Shown: piece by piece, positions 7,297 to 16,674 of the stretch
How positions within the stretch are numbered: the first letter of the stretch is position 1
Layout of the letters: the number at the start of each line of letters is the position of its first letter
Assembly (NCBI RefSeq): GCF_026191185.1
Contig: NZ_JAPHOV010000001.1
Coordinates: 62,001-126,000 of the forward strand
DNA: 64,000 nucleotides
Reading direction: 5' to 3'
From: Legionella sp. PATHC032
GTDB lineage: Bacteria > Pseudomonadota > Gammaproteobacteria > Legionellales > Legionellaceae
The notes under the pieces: generated by a model
What the model saw: the letters and a program-made list of their open reading frames with translations, nothing else
What the model was told of the DNA's origin: nothing
The model's database searches: none
Made by a program: the position numbers and the translations under genes

Positions 7297-8475
7297 TTAA
7301 CTGCAGAAACGTTGTAATCGGTTCAAGGCATCTTTCAGGGTATCAATACCGGTGGCGAAGGATATTCTGATGCAGCCTTCTGTGCCGAAAGCGGAGCCTG
7401 GAACCAGTGCTACACCTACTTCATTCAGCAATTTTTCGGAAAATTCGATGTCATTGACGTAACCTCGTTTTTCGATAATCGCCTGCACACTGGGAAAAAT
7501 GTAGAAGGTTCCGTCGGCGGGGATAACTTCTATGCCATCGATGTTTTGCAATCTATCGGCCACATAGTCGTGCCTTTGATGAAAGGCGTTGACCATTTCT
7601 TCAATGCTCTCATTGCTGCCATTCAAAGCCGCTACGGCAGCTCTTTGTGCTATGGAGCATGGATTGGATGTGGATTGGGATTGAATGGTTTTCATCGCAT
7701 TGATTAATGGAGCAGGGCCAGCTGCATAGCCTATCCGCCAGCCTGTCATGGCATAAGCTTTGGATACTCCGTTTAATACGATGGTTCTGTCGTATAATTC
7801 AGGGCAGGCGTTGAGAATATTTGCAAAAGCTTGACTCCAGATAATATGCTCGTACATATCATCCGTGGCAATCAGTATCTGTGGATGTTTTTTCAAAACC
7901 TCGCCCAATTCTTTTAATTCCTCCTGAGTGTAGGCTATTCCTGAGGGGTTGGAAGGGCTGTTCAGGAAAATCATTTTGGTTTTTGGAGTGATGGCTTGTT
8001 CGAGTTGTTGTGCATTGATTTTATAACGCTGTGCAGGAGTGGTTTCAATGATGACAGGAACACCATCGGCCAGCAAAACCATGTCAGGATAGGATACCCA
8101 ATAAGGAGCAGGGATGATGACTTCATCGCCTGGGTTAAGATAAGCTTGGCAGAGATTATAACAGCTTTGTTTCCCCCCTACGGAGACTAATATCTGATTG
8201 AGTTGGTAATCCAGAGCGTTGTCTCTTTTGAATTTGTTTTTAACGGCTTCCTTTAGTTCGACTATCCCGTCTACAGCAGTGTATTTCGTGTCACCTGCTT
8301 CAATAGCAGAGATGGCGGCTAGCTTTATGTGTTGAGGCGTGTCAAAATCAGGTTCACCAGTTCCAAGGCCAATGATATCAAGGCCTTGGGCTTTCATCTG
8401 CGCTGCTTTTGCAGCTACGGCAAGGGTAGGTGAGGGTTTTACTTTTTGTACACGCTTTGCCAATGCGATATCCAT
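7297..8475 (-). CDS. aspC: aspartate aminotransferase (class I PLP aminotransferase)
   Basis: A 392-residue fold-type I PLP enzyme of the AspB/AatA subgroup, which transfers amino groups between aspartate and 2-oxoglutarate. Diagnostic segments are IIGLGTGEPDFDTPQHI near the N-terminus, the SNPSG motif, and the PLP-lysine region GVSKAYAMTGWRIGYAAGP. The C-terminal arginine for substrate carboxylate binding is in GCIRISFA. The length is normal for the family. The start ATG has a good AGGAG a few bases upstream. The gene is divergent from uvrB, with only 46 bp between start codons. The exact symbol differs between annotations (aspB, aspC, aatA). Confidence 0.9.
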   Translation of the reverse strand: MDIALAKRVQKVKPSPTLAVAAKAAQMKAQGLDIIGLGTGEPDFDTPQHIKLAAISAIEAGDTKYTAVDGIVELKEAVKNKFKRDNALDYQLNQILVSVGGKQSCYNLCQAYLNPGDEVIIPAPYWVSYPDMVLLADGVPVIIETTPAQRYKINAQQLEQAITPKTKMIFLNSPSNPSGIAYTQEELKELGEVLKKHPQILIATDDMYEHIIWSQAFANILNACPELYDRTIVLNGVSKAYAMTGWRIGYAAGPAPLINAMKTIQSQSTSNPCSIAQRAAVAALNGSNESIEEMVNAFHQRHDYVADRLQNIDGIEVIPADGTFYIFPSVQAIIEKRGYVNDIEFSEKLLNEVGVALVPGSAFGTEGCIRISFATGIDTLKDALNRLQRFCS

Positions 8476-8508
8476 CTGTTGCTCCTGTGAATTATAGGGG
8501 TACTAGCA

Positions 8509-8514
8509 TATAAT
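8509..8514 (+). promoter_or_regulatory. -10 element immediately before uvrB
   Basis: A consensus TATAAT ends only seven bases before the uvrB ATG at 8522, and no Shine-Dalgarno precedes that ATG. If this -10 is used, transcription starts at or next to the A of ATG, giving a leaderless or near-leaderless mRNA. The -35 is weak. Confidence 0.4.
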
Positions 8515-8521
8515 ATAAAAT

Positions 8522-10513
8522 ATGAAAGACTTATTTAAAATTTACTCAAATTACCAACCTGCCGGTGATCAACCTACAGCTATAGCCTCTTTAATTGATG
8601 GTCTTGAATCAGGTTTGGCCAAACAAACATTATTAGGCGTTACCGGTTCTGGTAAAACATTTACTATAGCTCATGTTATTCAAGCCATGAAAAGACCCAC
8701 TTTGATCATGGCGCCGAACAAAACGCTTGCGGCTCAACTTTATGGGGAGTTTAAAGCCTTTTTTCCTGATAATGCCGTAGAATATTTCGTTTCCTACTAC
8801 GATTATTATCAGCCCGAAGCGTATGTACCTGCTTCAGATACGTTTATAGAAAAGGATGCTTCCATTAATGAACACATAGAGCAGATGCGCTTGTCCGCAA
8901 CCAAAGCGTTGATTGAACGCAAGGATGCCATTATTGTAGCGACGGTTTCTGCCATTTATGGATTGGGCGATCCGGATTCCTATTTGCGTATGTTATTACA
9001 TCTCTCCCGTGGAGAACAATCCGATCAGCGTAAAATTTTAAAGCGTCTTGCAGAAATGCAGTACACACGAACCAATCTCAGCCTGGAGCGCGGCCAATTC
9101 CGGGTGCACGGTGATGTCATTGATATTTTCCCGGCTGATTCCGAGAAAGAAGCGATAAGAATTGAGCTTTTTGACGATGAAGTGGATAATATTGCCCGTT
9201 TTGATCCTTTAACGGGAGAAATTTTACAGCGGTTACCACGCGTCACCATTTTTCCTAAAACTCATTATGTCACTCCCAGAGAACGTATTTTAGAAACAGT
9301 AGAAAAAGTAAAAGTAGAGTTGCAGGAAAGACTGGCTGAATTGAATGCACAAAATAAGCTGGTAGAAGCTCAGCGTTTGGAACAAAGAACTTGTTTTGAT
9401 ATTGAGATGATGTTGGAGTTAGGTTATTGCTCTGGCATTGAAAATTATTCGCGTTATTTATCCAACCGCGAAGCGGGTGAAGCGCCACCTACTCTTTTTG
9501 ATTATCTCCCACCTGAGGCTTTGCTAATTATCGATGAATCGCATGTTACTGTTCCTCAAATAGGTGGCATGTATCGCGGAGACAGGGCGCGCAAGGAAAC
9601 ATTAGTTAATTATGGATTTCGCTTGCCTTCTGCCTTGGATAACAGGCCTTTACGTTTTGAAGAATTTGAAGAACGTTCGCCGCAGACTATTTATATTTCA
9701 GCAACGCCAGGGCCTTATGAGCAGGAGCATTCAGATAATGTGGCTGAGCAAGTGGTAAGACCCACCGGATTGATTGATCCTGAGGTGGAAATAAGGCCGG
9801 TGAAAACCCAGGTCGATGATCTCATGTCTGAAATCAGGCAGGTGATCGCCCAAGGCAGCCGTATTCTTGTAACGACATTAACTAAACGTATGGCAGAGGA
9901 TTTGACAGAGTACCTGAGTGAGCACGGGATCAAGGTGCGCTATTTGCATTCCGATGTCGATACGGTTGAACGCATGGAAATTATTCGTGATTTGCGTTTG
10001 GGTGAGTTTGATGTTCTGGTAGGAATTAACTTATTGCGCGAAGGTCTTGATATGCCCGAGGTTGCTCTTGTTGCTATTTTAGATGCTGATAAGGAAGGTT
10101 TTTTACGCTCGGAGCGTTCTTTAATTCAAACAATTGGTCGTGCAGCACGTAATGTGAGGGGGCGCGCTATTTTGTATGCAGATACCGTTACCGGTTCGAT
10201 GCAAAGAGCATTGACGGAAACAGAGAGACGACGTGAAAAACAAAAAACATTCAATTTGGAACATGGCATTACTCCCAAGGGAATTAATAAATCGGTTGAG
10301 GACATTTTGGAGGGTGCTTATATAGGCAAGCGCAAAACATTGGTTGCCGAACAAGCTCCCCGATACACCCATTGGTCTCCTCAGGAATTGGCAAAGCAAA
10401 TTAATGCACTGGAAAAACAAATGTATTCCCATGCTCAAAACATGGAGTTTGAATTGGCAGCTAAAGTTCGGGATGAATACCTGCTATTAAAAGAGCAGTT
10501 GATGAAGGTATAA
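8522..10513 (+). CDS. uvrB: UvrABC system protein B (excinuclease DNA-damage recognition)
   Basis: A 663-residue UvrB, the damage-verifying helicase-like subunit of nucleotide excision repair; it receives DNA from UvrA and recruits UvrC. Walker A is [10 protein letters not shown] (about residues 39-48), followed by the hydrophobic beta-hairpin region [14 protein letters not shown]. The DESH box, TYISATPGP, helicase motif [15 protein letters not shown] and QTIGRAARN are all present. The C-terminal UVR domain that binds UvrC is LEKQM...[15 protein letters not shown]. Length and start match the family. Its TAA stop is the first three bases of a terminal inverted repeat (10511-10668). Confidence 0.98.
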   Translation: MKDLFKIYSNYQPAGDQPTAIASLIDGLESGLAKQTLLGVTGSGKTFTIAHVIQAMKRPTLIMAPNKTLAAQLYGEFKAFFPDNAVEYFVSYYDYYQPEAYVPASDTFIEKDASINEHIEQMRLSATKALIERKDAIIVATVSAIYGLGDPDSYLRMLLHLSRGEQSDQRKILKRLAEMQYTRTNLSLERGQFRVHGDVIDIFPADSEKEAIRIELFDDEVDNIARFDPLTGEILQRLPRVTIFPKTHYVTPRERILETVEKVKVELQERLAELNAQNKLVEAQRLEQRTCFDIEMMLELGYCSGIENYSRYLSNREAGEAPPTLFDYLPPEALLIIDESHVTVPQIGGMYRGDRARKETLVNYGFRLPSALDNRPLRFEEFEERSPQTIYISATPGPYEQEHSDNVAEQVVRPTGLIDPEVEIRPVKTQVDDLMSEIRQVIAQGSRILVTTLTKRMAEDLTEYLSEHGIKVRYLHSDVDTVERMEIIRDLRLGEFDVLVGINLLREGLDMPEVALVAILDADKEGFLRSERSLIQTIGRAARNVRGRAILYADTVTGSMQRALTETERRREKQKTFNLEHGITPKGINKSVEDILEGAYIGKRKTLVAEQAPRYTHWSPQELAKQINALEKQMYSHAQNMEFELAAKVRDEYLLLKEQLMKV

Positions 10514-10668
10514 CCCGATGGGTACCGGATTTTGAACCCTTGGGTTCAAGTGGGCAGCGAATGCATCGGTTCAGGCTTCCCACTCTATTGGTGGGCTTGC
10601 TCAACGCCGATAACAGGATGCTTCCCTGGCTGTGAGTGTTGGTTCTAAAATCACTCGCCATCGGGTTA
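10511..10668. repeat. MITE-like element with 11-bp terminal inverted repeats
   Basis: TAACCCGATGG at 10511-10521 is matched by a perfect inverted copy, CCATCGGGTTA, at 10658-10668. Inside is a tight hairpin TTGAACCC-TT-GGGTTCAA followed by further GTGGG-type partial repeats. The element overlaps the uvrB stop codon and could double as its terminator. It has no coding content. The rest of the 10514-10867 gap is the AT-rich upstream region of the next gene. Confidence 0.5.
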
Positions 10669-10867
10669 ATTAGATTATAACATCAACCTGGTTTTTACAT
10701 CTAGAAAAACTCCATACGATATAGCATTTGTTATTTTTTCTTTAGACTATACTAATCATTAAGTATTCCATTTATTCGGTTTTTTGTAGAGCATTGAAGT
10801 GGTTGTAGAAGGGATGAGGAATTAAAAACCAGCCTGCTGACAGGCGTAAGGGAATTACTGTTAATCC

Positions 10868-12469
10868 ATGAATATTAAATCTAATTTGGCACATAGTTCT
10901 GTTATCCTCAAAGGTCATGTTAATCGATATGCCTTTTTAGGATTGCTTATTTCTGTTGGCAGTATCTTGATTGCAAGTTGTATTGTTTCCTATCAACTGA
11001 CTGGATCTGTGAGTTTAGGAGGATTTATTCAGGCTCAAAGATCTAACCCGGCAATTTGGATTCTGGATTTAACACCTTTTATGTTTGTGTATTGGGGGCA
11101 AGCGTTTTGTTATGGATTGGTTAACAAAGCGGAGAGTTTACTGGTTGATAAAACCAAAGAGCTTTTAAATATTAGTGGGAATCTGGAATTAAAACTCAAA
11201 TATGATAGCTTGACCAATTTGCCTAACAACCGCTTGTTAAATGAAAAAATACGGCTTGCCATTGAACAATTGGGAGCACAAGGTGAGTTAGCCGTTATTG
11301 TGATAAAAATTAATGAGCTTAATTATAATTTCAGCTCATTTAATACCAATAATATCGTAAAGCAATTTGCTGAAAAATTAAAATCGGTTTTGATTGATCC
11401 TTACATGCTAAAAGCGTCTCTTGGAATTAATATGGTGGCAAGATTGCAAAGTGATGAATTTGCCATATTGATGCCAAGACTTAAAAAGGATTTGGAAATT
11501 GATGAGCTGTTAATTCATCTGCTTATCTTGCTAAATAGTAACCTAATGGTGGATGGAATTAATATCAATCTGGTCACTACCGTTGGTGCTGCTATCTATC
11601 CTATCCATGGAGAAGAAGATGATGCTTTAGTAAATCATGCCCTTATTGCAGTTTACCAGGCACGAAAAGAAAACAAATCCTATGCAGTTTACAGCCCTGA
11701 AATGGAAGAAGATCTTATTCATAATCGGATTGTGATGAATGAACTGCAGCGCTCCATTGAAAACAAAGATTTGAAAATTTATTACCAGCCAATAGTTGAA
11801 TTAGCTAATGGCCAAATTGTAGGTGCTGAGTCATTAGCTCGTTTTGAACATCCTGAATTAGGTTTATTGAATGCGGAAAAATTCATGCCTTTAATCGAGG
11901 GAACCAGTTTAATTCATAATTTGACAACCCTTATGCTTAAAGAAGTCATAAAGCAATTAGCTGCCTGGCATGATGCTGGACATAAAATTTTTGTCTCGGC
12001 AAATCTGTCAGTGAACCGTGAGTTGCCTGATTTAATTGAGAAATTATTAAATGATTATGAGATCTCTCCACAATTTTTGAAACTTGAATTTACCGAAAGG
12101 GCTTGTTTAACTGAGCAGATGGTTACCAAAGAAGTTTTTGAACGATTGTCAACCATGGGAATCAAATTATGCATCGATGATTTTTGCAGCGAAAACTCTT
12201 CCTTTATTCATTTGACTAATTTCCCTATCGAAAACATTAAAATTGAGAAGTCTTTCGTACTGAAAATAGCCAAAGACGCAAAAAAAGCCAAAATTGTAGA
12301 GGCTATAGTAAAACTGGCCCAAACATTAGGGTGGGAGCCCCTGGTGGATGGTATTGCTGATCAAAATACATTGGAAAAATTAAGAGATTTAGGTTGTTTA
12401 TATGGTCAGGGATTGTATTTTTCTCGAGCGGTCAATGTGACTGAATTTACATCATTGCTAAAGAAATGA
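10868..12469 (+). CDS. membrane GGDEF-EAL domain protein, both active sites degenerate
   Basis: A 533-residue protein. Two hydrophobic helices (about residues 20-45 and 60-80) anchor it in the inner membrane. The GGDEF domain begins at YDSLTNLPNNRLL, but the signature loop reads RLQSDEF instead of RxGGDEF, so diguanylate cyclase activity is doubtful. The EAL domain has ESL in place of EAL. It keeps NLS, the Glu of LEFTER, IDDF and the Lys of IKIEKSF, but DDFGTGYSS is DDFCSENSS and AEGVET is VDGIAD. This suggests a cyclic-di-GMP sensor or scaffold rather than a robust phosphodiesterase. It stands alone, with no partner gene adjacent. Confidence 0.88.
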   Translation: MNIKSNLAHSSVILKGHVNRYAFLGLLISVGSILIASCIVSYQLTGSVSLGGFIQAQRSNPAIWILDLTPFMFVYWGQAFCYGLVNKAESLLVDKTKELLNISGNLELKLKYDSLTNLPNNRLLNEKIRLAIEQLGAQGELAVIVIKINELNYNFSSFNTNNIVKQFAEKLKSVLIDPYMLKASLGINMVARLQSDEFAILMPRLKKDLEIDELLIHLLILLNSNLMVDGININLVTTVGAAIYPIHGEEDDALVNHALIAVYQARKENKSYAVYSPEMEEDLIHNRIVMNELQRSIENKDLKIYYQPIVELANGQIVGAESLARFEHPELGLLNAEKFMPLIEGTSLIHNLTTLMLKEVIKQLAAWHDAGHKIFVSANLSVNRELPDLIEKLLNDYEISPQFLKLEFTERACLTEQMVTKEVFERLSTMGIKLCIDDFCSENSSFIHLTNFPIENIKIEKSFVLKIAKDAKKAKIVEAIVKLAQTLGWEPLVDGIADQNTLEKLRDLGCLYGQGLYFSRAVNVTEFTSLLKK

Positions 12470-12558
12470 ATCTAGGCTTAATATCACCTCCCATTCGTTT
12501 TCCCGTTTTTTAGATTGAATACGAATTACAATAGTTAGATGCAAAGGCCTCGCTGATA

Positions 12559-14130
12559 TTAAAACTTGTCAGGATCAGCATGTTCCCAGTGGATTTTATA
12601 CTCATCAGGAATATTGCCTTTTAAAAATTGGCCTGGGTTAACGTAAGTATAGATTTGATCAAAAGATTTGACTTCATCTACCCCAATTCGTCTCATGATA
12701 TGGGATGGTTTTAAATCACTAGGATTGTTTAATCCCAAAGCACCAACCATTTCCAAAAAGCTTTTTATCGTATTATTGTGGAAATTGGCAACAAGAAATT
12801 TTTTTTCATCAACAACAAGACCATACTGAAGACGTTTCTTTTGGGTGGCAACTCCCGTCGGGCAGGTATTAGCATTGCATTGTTTTGACTGGATACATCC
12901 TATTGACATCATCATGGCTCTTGCTGAATTACAGATATCAGCTCCAAGAGCAATATTAGTGAGCAAGTCAAACCCGTTGGTCACTTTTCCACTGCAAATC
13001 ACGCGAATTTTATCGCGCACCCCAGTACCAACAAGAGCATTATGAACAAAAACCAGACCAGCTTCCAAAGGAGTTCCTATAAAATTGGTGTATTCAACCG
13101 GCGCTGCTCCTGTCCCACCTTCGGAACCATCTATTGTAATAAAATCAGGTAAAATATTCGTTTTCAGCATGGCTTTGCAAATAGCCATAAACTCATGTCT
13201 TCGCCCCAGGCAGAGTTTAAAGCCTACGGGTTTACCGCCTGAAAGATCGCGTAATCGTTTTACAAAATGAAGTAAGCCGACGGGATTATCAAAAGCGGTA
13301 TGAGCAATTGGTGATAAAACATCTTTGCCCATGGATACTTTTCTTACTTTTGCTATTTCTTCCGTTAATTTGGCCGCAGGTAAAATTCCACCATGGGATG
13401 GTTTTGCACCTTGTGATAATTTAATTTCTATCATTTTTACTTCATCGCGGGAAGCTTCTTTGATAAATTCATTTTCGTCAAAATTACCTTTGTCGTCGCG
13501 GCATCCAAAATAAGCCGTGCCAATTTGAAAAACAATGTCACCGCCTTGCAAATGGTAAGGACTTAATCCTCCTTCTCCTGTATTGTGGTAAAATCCTCCA
13601 ATTTTTGCTCCTTTGTTTAATGCCATTATGGCATTAGCCGATAAAGAGCCAAAGCTCATGGCTGATATGTTCAATCGGGAGGCATTGTAAGGTTTTTTAC
13701 AATCAGGTCCACCCACATCAATTCTTGGTTCCACTTCACTGGAGTGTTTCGGCGATAAGGAATGGAGTGCCCAAGTGTAACCAACGCTTAGAATATCTCG
13801 CTCCGTTCCGAATGGGATGGTATCTCTGACATTTTTTGCCCGTTGATAAATCATGGAGCGGGTTTCCCTGTTAAAAGGAAGCTCGCTTTCATCTGTGGCG
13901 ATGAAATATTGTTGAATCTCAGGACGAAGAAATTCCAAAAAATATCTAACGTGACCTAGTACTGGAAAATTGCGTAAAATGGTGTGTTTTGTTTGCAATA
14001 CATCATAAATCCACAGGATTATGACAGGTATCAAGAAGGCAAAAAACCAGACAATATCCTGTAGCATGGCAAACAGGGCAAAGAGACATAAAAGGATAAC
14101 CCCAAATCCGATATACCATTGACGTCGCAT
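12559..14130 (-). CDS. membrane-anchored glutamate synthase-like FMN/Fe-S protein
   Basis: A 523-residue protein of the FMN-binding glutamate synthase family, corresponding to the synthase domain of GltB without the glutaminase domain. Two hydrophobic helices near the N-terminus (about residues 5-50) suggest membrane attachment. The barrel shows ISAMSFGSLSANAIMALNKGA, the GEGGLSPYH loop and TIDGSEGGTGAAP. The cluster motif C-x5-C-x4-CP (GCIQSKQCNANTCPTG) would bind a 3Fe-4S centre. The true amino or electron donor is unknown for these stand-alone proteins. The start has AGGA upstream of the ATG. It faces zapA on the same strand with about 77 bp between them. Confidence 0.88.
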   Translation of the reverse strand: MRRQWYIGFGVILLCLFALFAMLQDIVWFFAFLIPVIILWIYDVLQTKHTILRNFPVLGHVRYFLEFLRPEIQQYFIATDESELPFNRETRSMIYQRAKNVRDTIPFGTERDILSVGYTWALHSLSPKHSSEVEPRIDVGGPDCKKPYNASRLNISAMSFGSLSANAIMALNKGAKIGGFYHNTGEGGLSPYHLQGGDIVFQIGTAYFGCRDDKGNFDENEFIKEASRDEVKMIEIKLSQGAKPSHGGILPAAKLTEEIAKVRKVSMGKDVLSPIAHTAFDNPVGLLHFVKRLRDLSGGKPVGFKLCLGRRHEFMAICKAMLKTNILPDFITIDGSEGGTGAAPVEYTNFIGTPLEAGLVFVHNALVGTGVRDKIRVICSGKVTNGFDLLTNIALGADICNSARAMMMSIGCIQSKQCNANTCPTGVATQKKRLQYGLVVDEKKFLVANFHNNTIKSFLEMVGALGLNNPSDLKPSHIMRRIGVDEVKSFDQIYTYVNPGQFLKGNIPDEYKIHWEHADPDKF

Positions 14131-14207
14131 AGCTAATTCCTTTTAATTGTTTGCTATTAATATCAATAGTATAGGATGGTTTGCCGAGGAATACTTAATT
14201 TATCTGC

Positions 14208-14522
14208 CTATTGGCTGCTATCCGTTTCAGAGCCAACTACTGCTTTATTAATTTTATTTTCCAAAGAAGATATAAATTGAGTCACCTGTAATCGCTGTTG
14301 CTCCTGTTCATTTTTGCATAAAATTAATTCATGGCCAATATCCAGAGCAGCAAGCAAAAGGATGTGGAAATTATCCAAATGTTTAAATTTATTTTTGTTA
14401 TTTTGCATTTTCTCATTAAGTTTTTCTGCGGCGAGTATTAAGCTCACTTCTTCTCCATCAGGGCATTTGATTTCATAGATTTTATTTAATAATTTTATTT
14501 TACAGAGTTTAATATTGGTCAT
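14208..14522 (-). CDS. zapA: cell division protein ZapA
   Basis: A 104-residue ZapA-family protein, a small FtsZ-ring stabiliser that cross-links protofilaments. The N-terminal globular part contains KLLNKIYEIKCPDGEEVSLILAA, typical of the family. It is followed by LNEKM and a long coiled coil ending in the Ser-rich tail. The position, divergent from the ygfB-pepP-ubiH operon, is the conserved gamma-proteobacterial arrangement and supports the call. Confidence 0.9.
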   Translation of the reverse strand: MTNIKLCKIKLLNKIYEIKCPDGEEVSLILAAEKLNEKMQNNKNKFKHLDNFHILLLAALDIGHELILCKNEQEQQRLQVTQFISSLENKINKAVVGSETDSSQ

Positions 14523-14677
14523 TATTACGCCTTTGTATTTGCACGGTATTAAGCAAATAGTAGCAATTTTGCCTTAATGCAGCAAATTATGAAAATCATA
14601 GGTGGTGAGAAAGTGTAGCAGGTGAACACAGATTCTAAATGGGGTATCATTAGCTATCTTTTTAAATAGGGTTAACT

Positions 14678-15259
14678 ATGTCTTTAGATAATGATTCGCT
14701 GCATTTACCTGAGTACGATGATTTTGTGCAATCCATTTCTGTTTTAGCATTAACCATGTCCGGTAGCGAATTACACGGAATCATGTGCGGTTATCTTTGT
14801 GCAGGGGCTGATAGTCAAGGTGAGGCCTATATACGTGCTTTATTAAATAATAAAAAAGATGAGCAAAGTCGTAATGCGTTATTATCCATGTTTTCTGTCT
14901 TTTCAATTAGTCAGCAACAAATGAATAATTTTGATTTTGAATTTGAAATGTTATTGCCCGATGACAACGAATCTTTGGTTGTTCGTGCTCAGGCTTTTAG
15001 TGAGTGGTGTGAAGGATTTACCCAGGGATTAACTATTGTCGGCGTTGGAATGGAGCAGTTTTATGAAGAGGAATCTCAGGAGGCTCTTCAGCACCTTATA
15101 GAATTTGCAGAGCTGGATTGCGAATCGTTGGAGGTAGGTGAGGAAGATGAGAAAGCTCTAATGGAGGTCAGTGAATACACTCGTATGGCAGTACTTCGGT
15201 TGCACAGCGATTTGGTTTTGCATGAAAGAGAACGCAGAGATTCAGGATCAACCCATTGA
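14678..15259 (+). CDS. YgfB/YecA-family (UPF0149) protein
   Basis: A 193-residue acidic protein of the UPF0149 family. Hallmarks are LTMSGSELHGIMCGYLCAGA near the N-terminus and SEWCEGFTQGLTIVG in the second half. Its biochemical role is not settled; it is conserved immediately upstream of pepP-ubiH in gamma-proteobacteria. The start ATG follows an AGGG element. It is probably the first gene of the ygfB-pepP-ubiH-ubiI operon (104 bp to pepP). Confidence 0.88.
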   Translation: MSLDNDSLHLPEYDDFVQSISVLALTMSGSELHGIMCGYLCAGADSQGEAYIRALLNNKKDEQSRNALLSMFSVFSISQQQMNNFDFEFEMLLPDDNESLVVRAQAFSEWCEGFTQGLTIVGVGMEQFYEEESQEALQHLIEFAELDCESLEVGEEDEKALMEVSEYTRMAVLRLHSDLVLHERERRDSGSTH

Positions 15260-15363
15260 TGGCAAGTTAATAAGGTATTGAGGTTGTTTGTATTTATTGG
15301 TTTTTTGATTTTTTGAAGGATTGCTCATTTGTTCTATTTATTAAAGTGAAAAGGGAAATTGAT

Positions 15364-16674
15364 ATGATAAGCCAACAAGAATATAAGGCGAGAAGAAAAA
15401 AATTAGCTGCGCAATTGCCTGATGATAGTGTTGCTGTAATACCCGCAGCACACGAAGTGCTGCGCAGTGGAGATACTCATTATCGATTTCGACAGGACAG
15501 TGATTTTTATTATTTAACAGGATTTAATGAGCCTGATGCTTTGTTGGTTATTATTGCGGGAAAAGATAGCCAAAGTATTTTGTTTAATCGCCCAAGAAAT
15601 CCTGCGGAAGAACAATGGACAGGTAAACGATTAGGTCAGGATGGCGCTTTGCGAGAACTTGGAGTGCAGGCGGCATACCCACTAAGCAGTATTACAGAAG
15701 AGCTTCCTAAACTATTCAGCGGGAAATCTGCCATATACTATAACCTCAGTCGTAATTTATCATTGGAAAAAAAAATCAGGTATGTTTTATCATCACTAAA
15801 AGCTCAGGTGAGAAGGGGCATTAAGGCGCCTGAGTCTTTGTGCGATCTCGAACCTATTCTAAGCGAAATGCGATTGATTAAAAGTGAGGCGGAATTAGAG
15901 TTAATGAGACAGGCAGCCAGTATTTCCGTTGCTGCTCATAAACGAGCGATGCAAGTTTGTCAGAAAATGGAGTATGAGTATCAACTGGAGGCAGAATTAA
16001 TTTATGAGTTTAGCCGTCATGGATGTCGTAGTGTAGCTTATGACCCTATCGTGGGTGGTGGCGCCAATGCCTGCATTCTTCATTATACAGAAAATAACAA
16101 ACCTTTGCGCCGCGGTGATTTGGTGCTTATTGATGCAGGGGGTGAATACGGTAGTTATGCCGCGGACATTACCAGAACTTTCCCGGTAAGCGGTACTTTT
16201 AGCCCTGAGCAGAAAATCATTTATGAATTGGTATTGAAAGCACAAAAGGCTGGCATAGCAGCGATTAAACCGGGCCTTCCCTGGAATCACATTCAACAGA
16301 CTATTATCAGAATTCTTACTGAGGGACTCTGTGATATAGGAATTTTGAAGGGAGATTTGGAGGATCTCATTAAAAATGAAGCATATAAACCATTTTATAT
16401 GCATAATTCAGGGCATTGGTTAGGATTGGATGTGCATGATGTCGGGCGATATAAAATCAATAATGAATGGCGCCCTTTAGAGGCCGGGATGGTATTAACA
16501 GTAGAACCAGGACTGTATATCAGCGCAGGGATGGAGGGTGTTGATAAACGATGGTGGGATATTGGTGTGCGTATAGAAGATGATATTCTGGTAAGCAGGA
16601 GCGGATGTGAGGTATTGACGGGTGCCTTGCCTGTTAATGTAGATGATATTGAGGCGTTGATGCGTGGCGAATAA
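15364..16674 (+). CDS. pepP: Xaa-Pro aminopeptidase P
   Basis: A 436-residue M24B metallopeptidase that removes N-terminal residues preceding proline. The N-terminal AMP_N domain is present (SDFYYLTGFNEPDALLV). The catalytic pita-bread domain has the ligand set Asp in LIDAGGEYGSYAADITRTFP, His in HNSGHWLGLDVHDVG, Glu in LTVEPGLY and Glu in GVRIEDD. I chose ATG 15364 (MISQQEYKARR) with its GGGA ribosome site rather than the ATG at 15313, which adds 17 residues not seen in the family. Its 3' end overlaps ubiH by 11 bp, indicating translational coupling. Confidence 0.93.
   Translation: MISQQEYKARRKKLAAQLPDDSVAVIPAAHEVLRSGDTHYRFRQDSDFYYLTGFNEPDALLVIIAGKDSQSILFNRPRNPAEEQWTGKRLGQDGALRELGVQAAYPLSSITEELPKLFSGKSAIYYNLSRNLSLEKKIRYVLSSLKAQVRRGIKAPESLCDLEPILSEMRLIKSEAELELMRQAASISVAAHKRAMQVCQKMEYEYQLEAELIYEFSRHGCRSVAYDPIVGGGANACILHYTENNKPLRRGDLVLIDAGGEYGSYAADITRTFPVSGTFSPEQKIIYELVLKAQKAGIAAIKPGLPWNHIQQTIIRILTEGLCDIGILKGDLEDLIKNEAYKPFYMHNSGHWLGLDVHDVGRYKINNEWRPLEAGMVLTVEPGLYISAGMEGVDKRWWDIGVRIEDDILVSRSGCEVLTGALPVNVDDIEALMRGE

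Noticed and set aside
8476-8521. LexA box before uvrB
   Set aside because: No CTG-N10-CAG palindrome is present in the 46-bp gap.
10461-10661. - strand frame across the uvrB end and the repeat
   Set aside because: It is formed by the inverted-repeat element and the reverse of uvrB; no protein family is recognisable.
14523-14677. 6S RNA gene next to zapA
   Set aside because: In many gamma-proteobacteria ssrS lies near zapA, but this gap is only 155 bp and is occupied by divergent promoters; no long 6S-type hairpin is visible.
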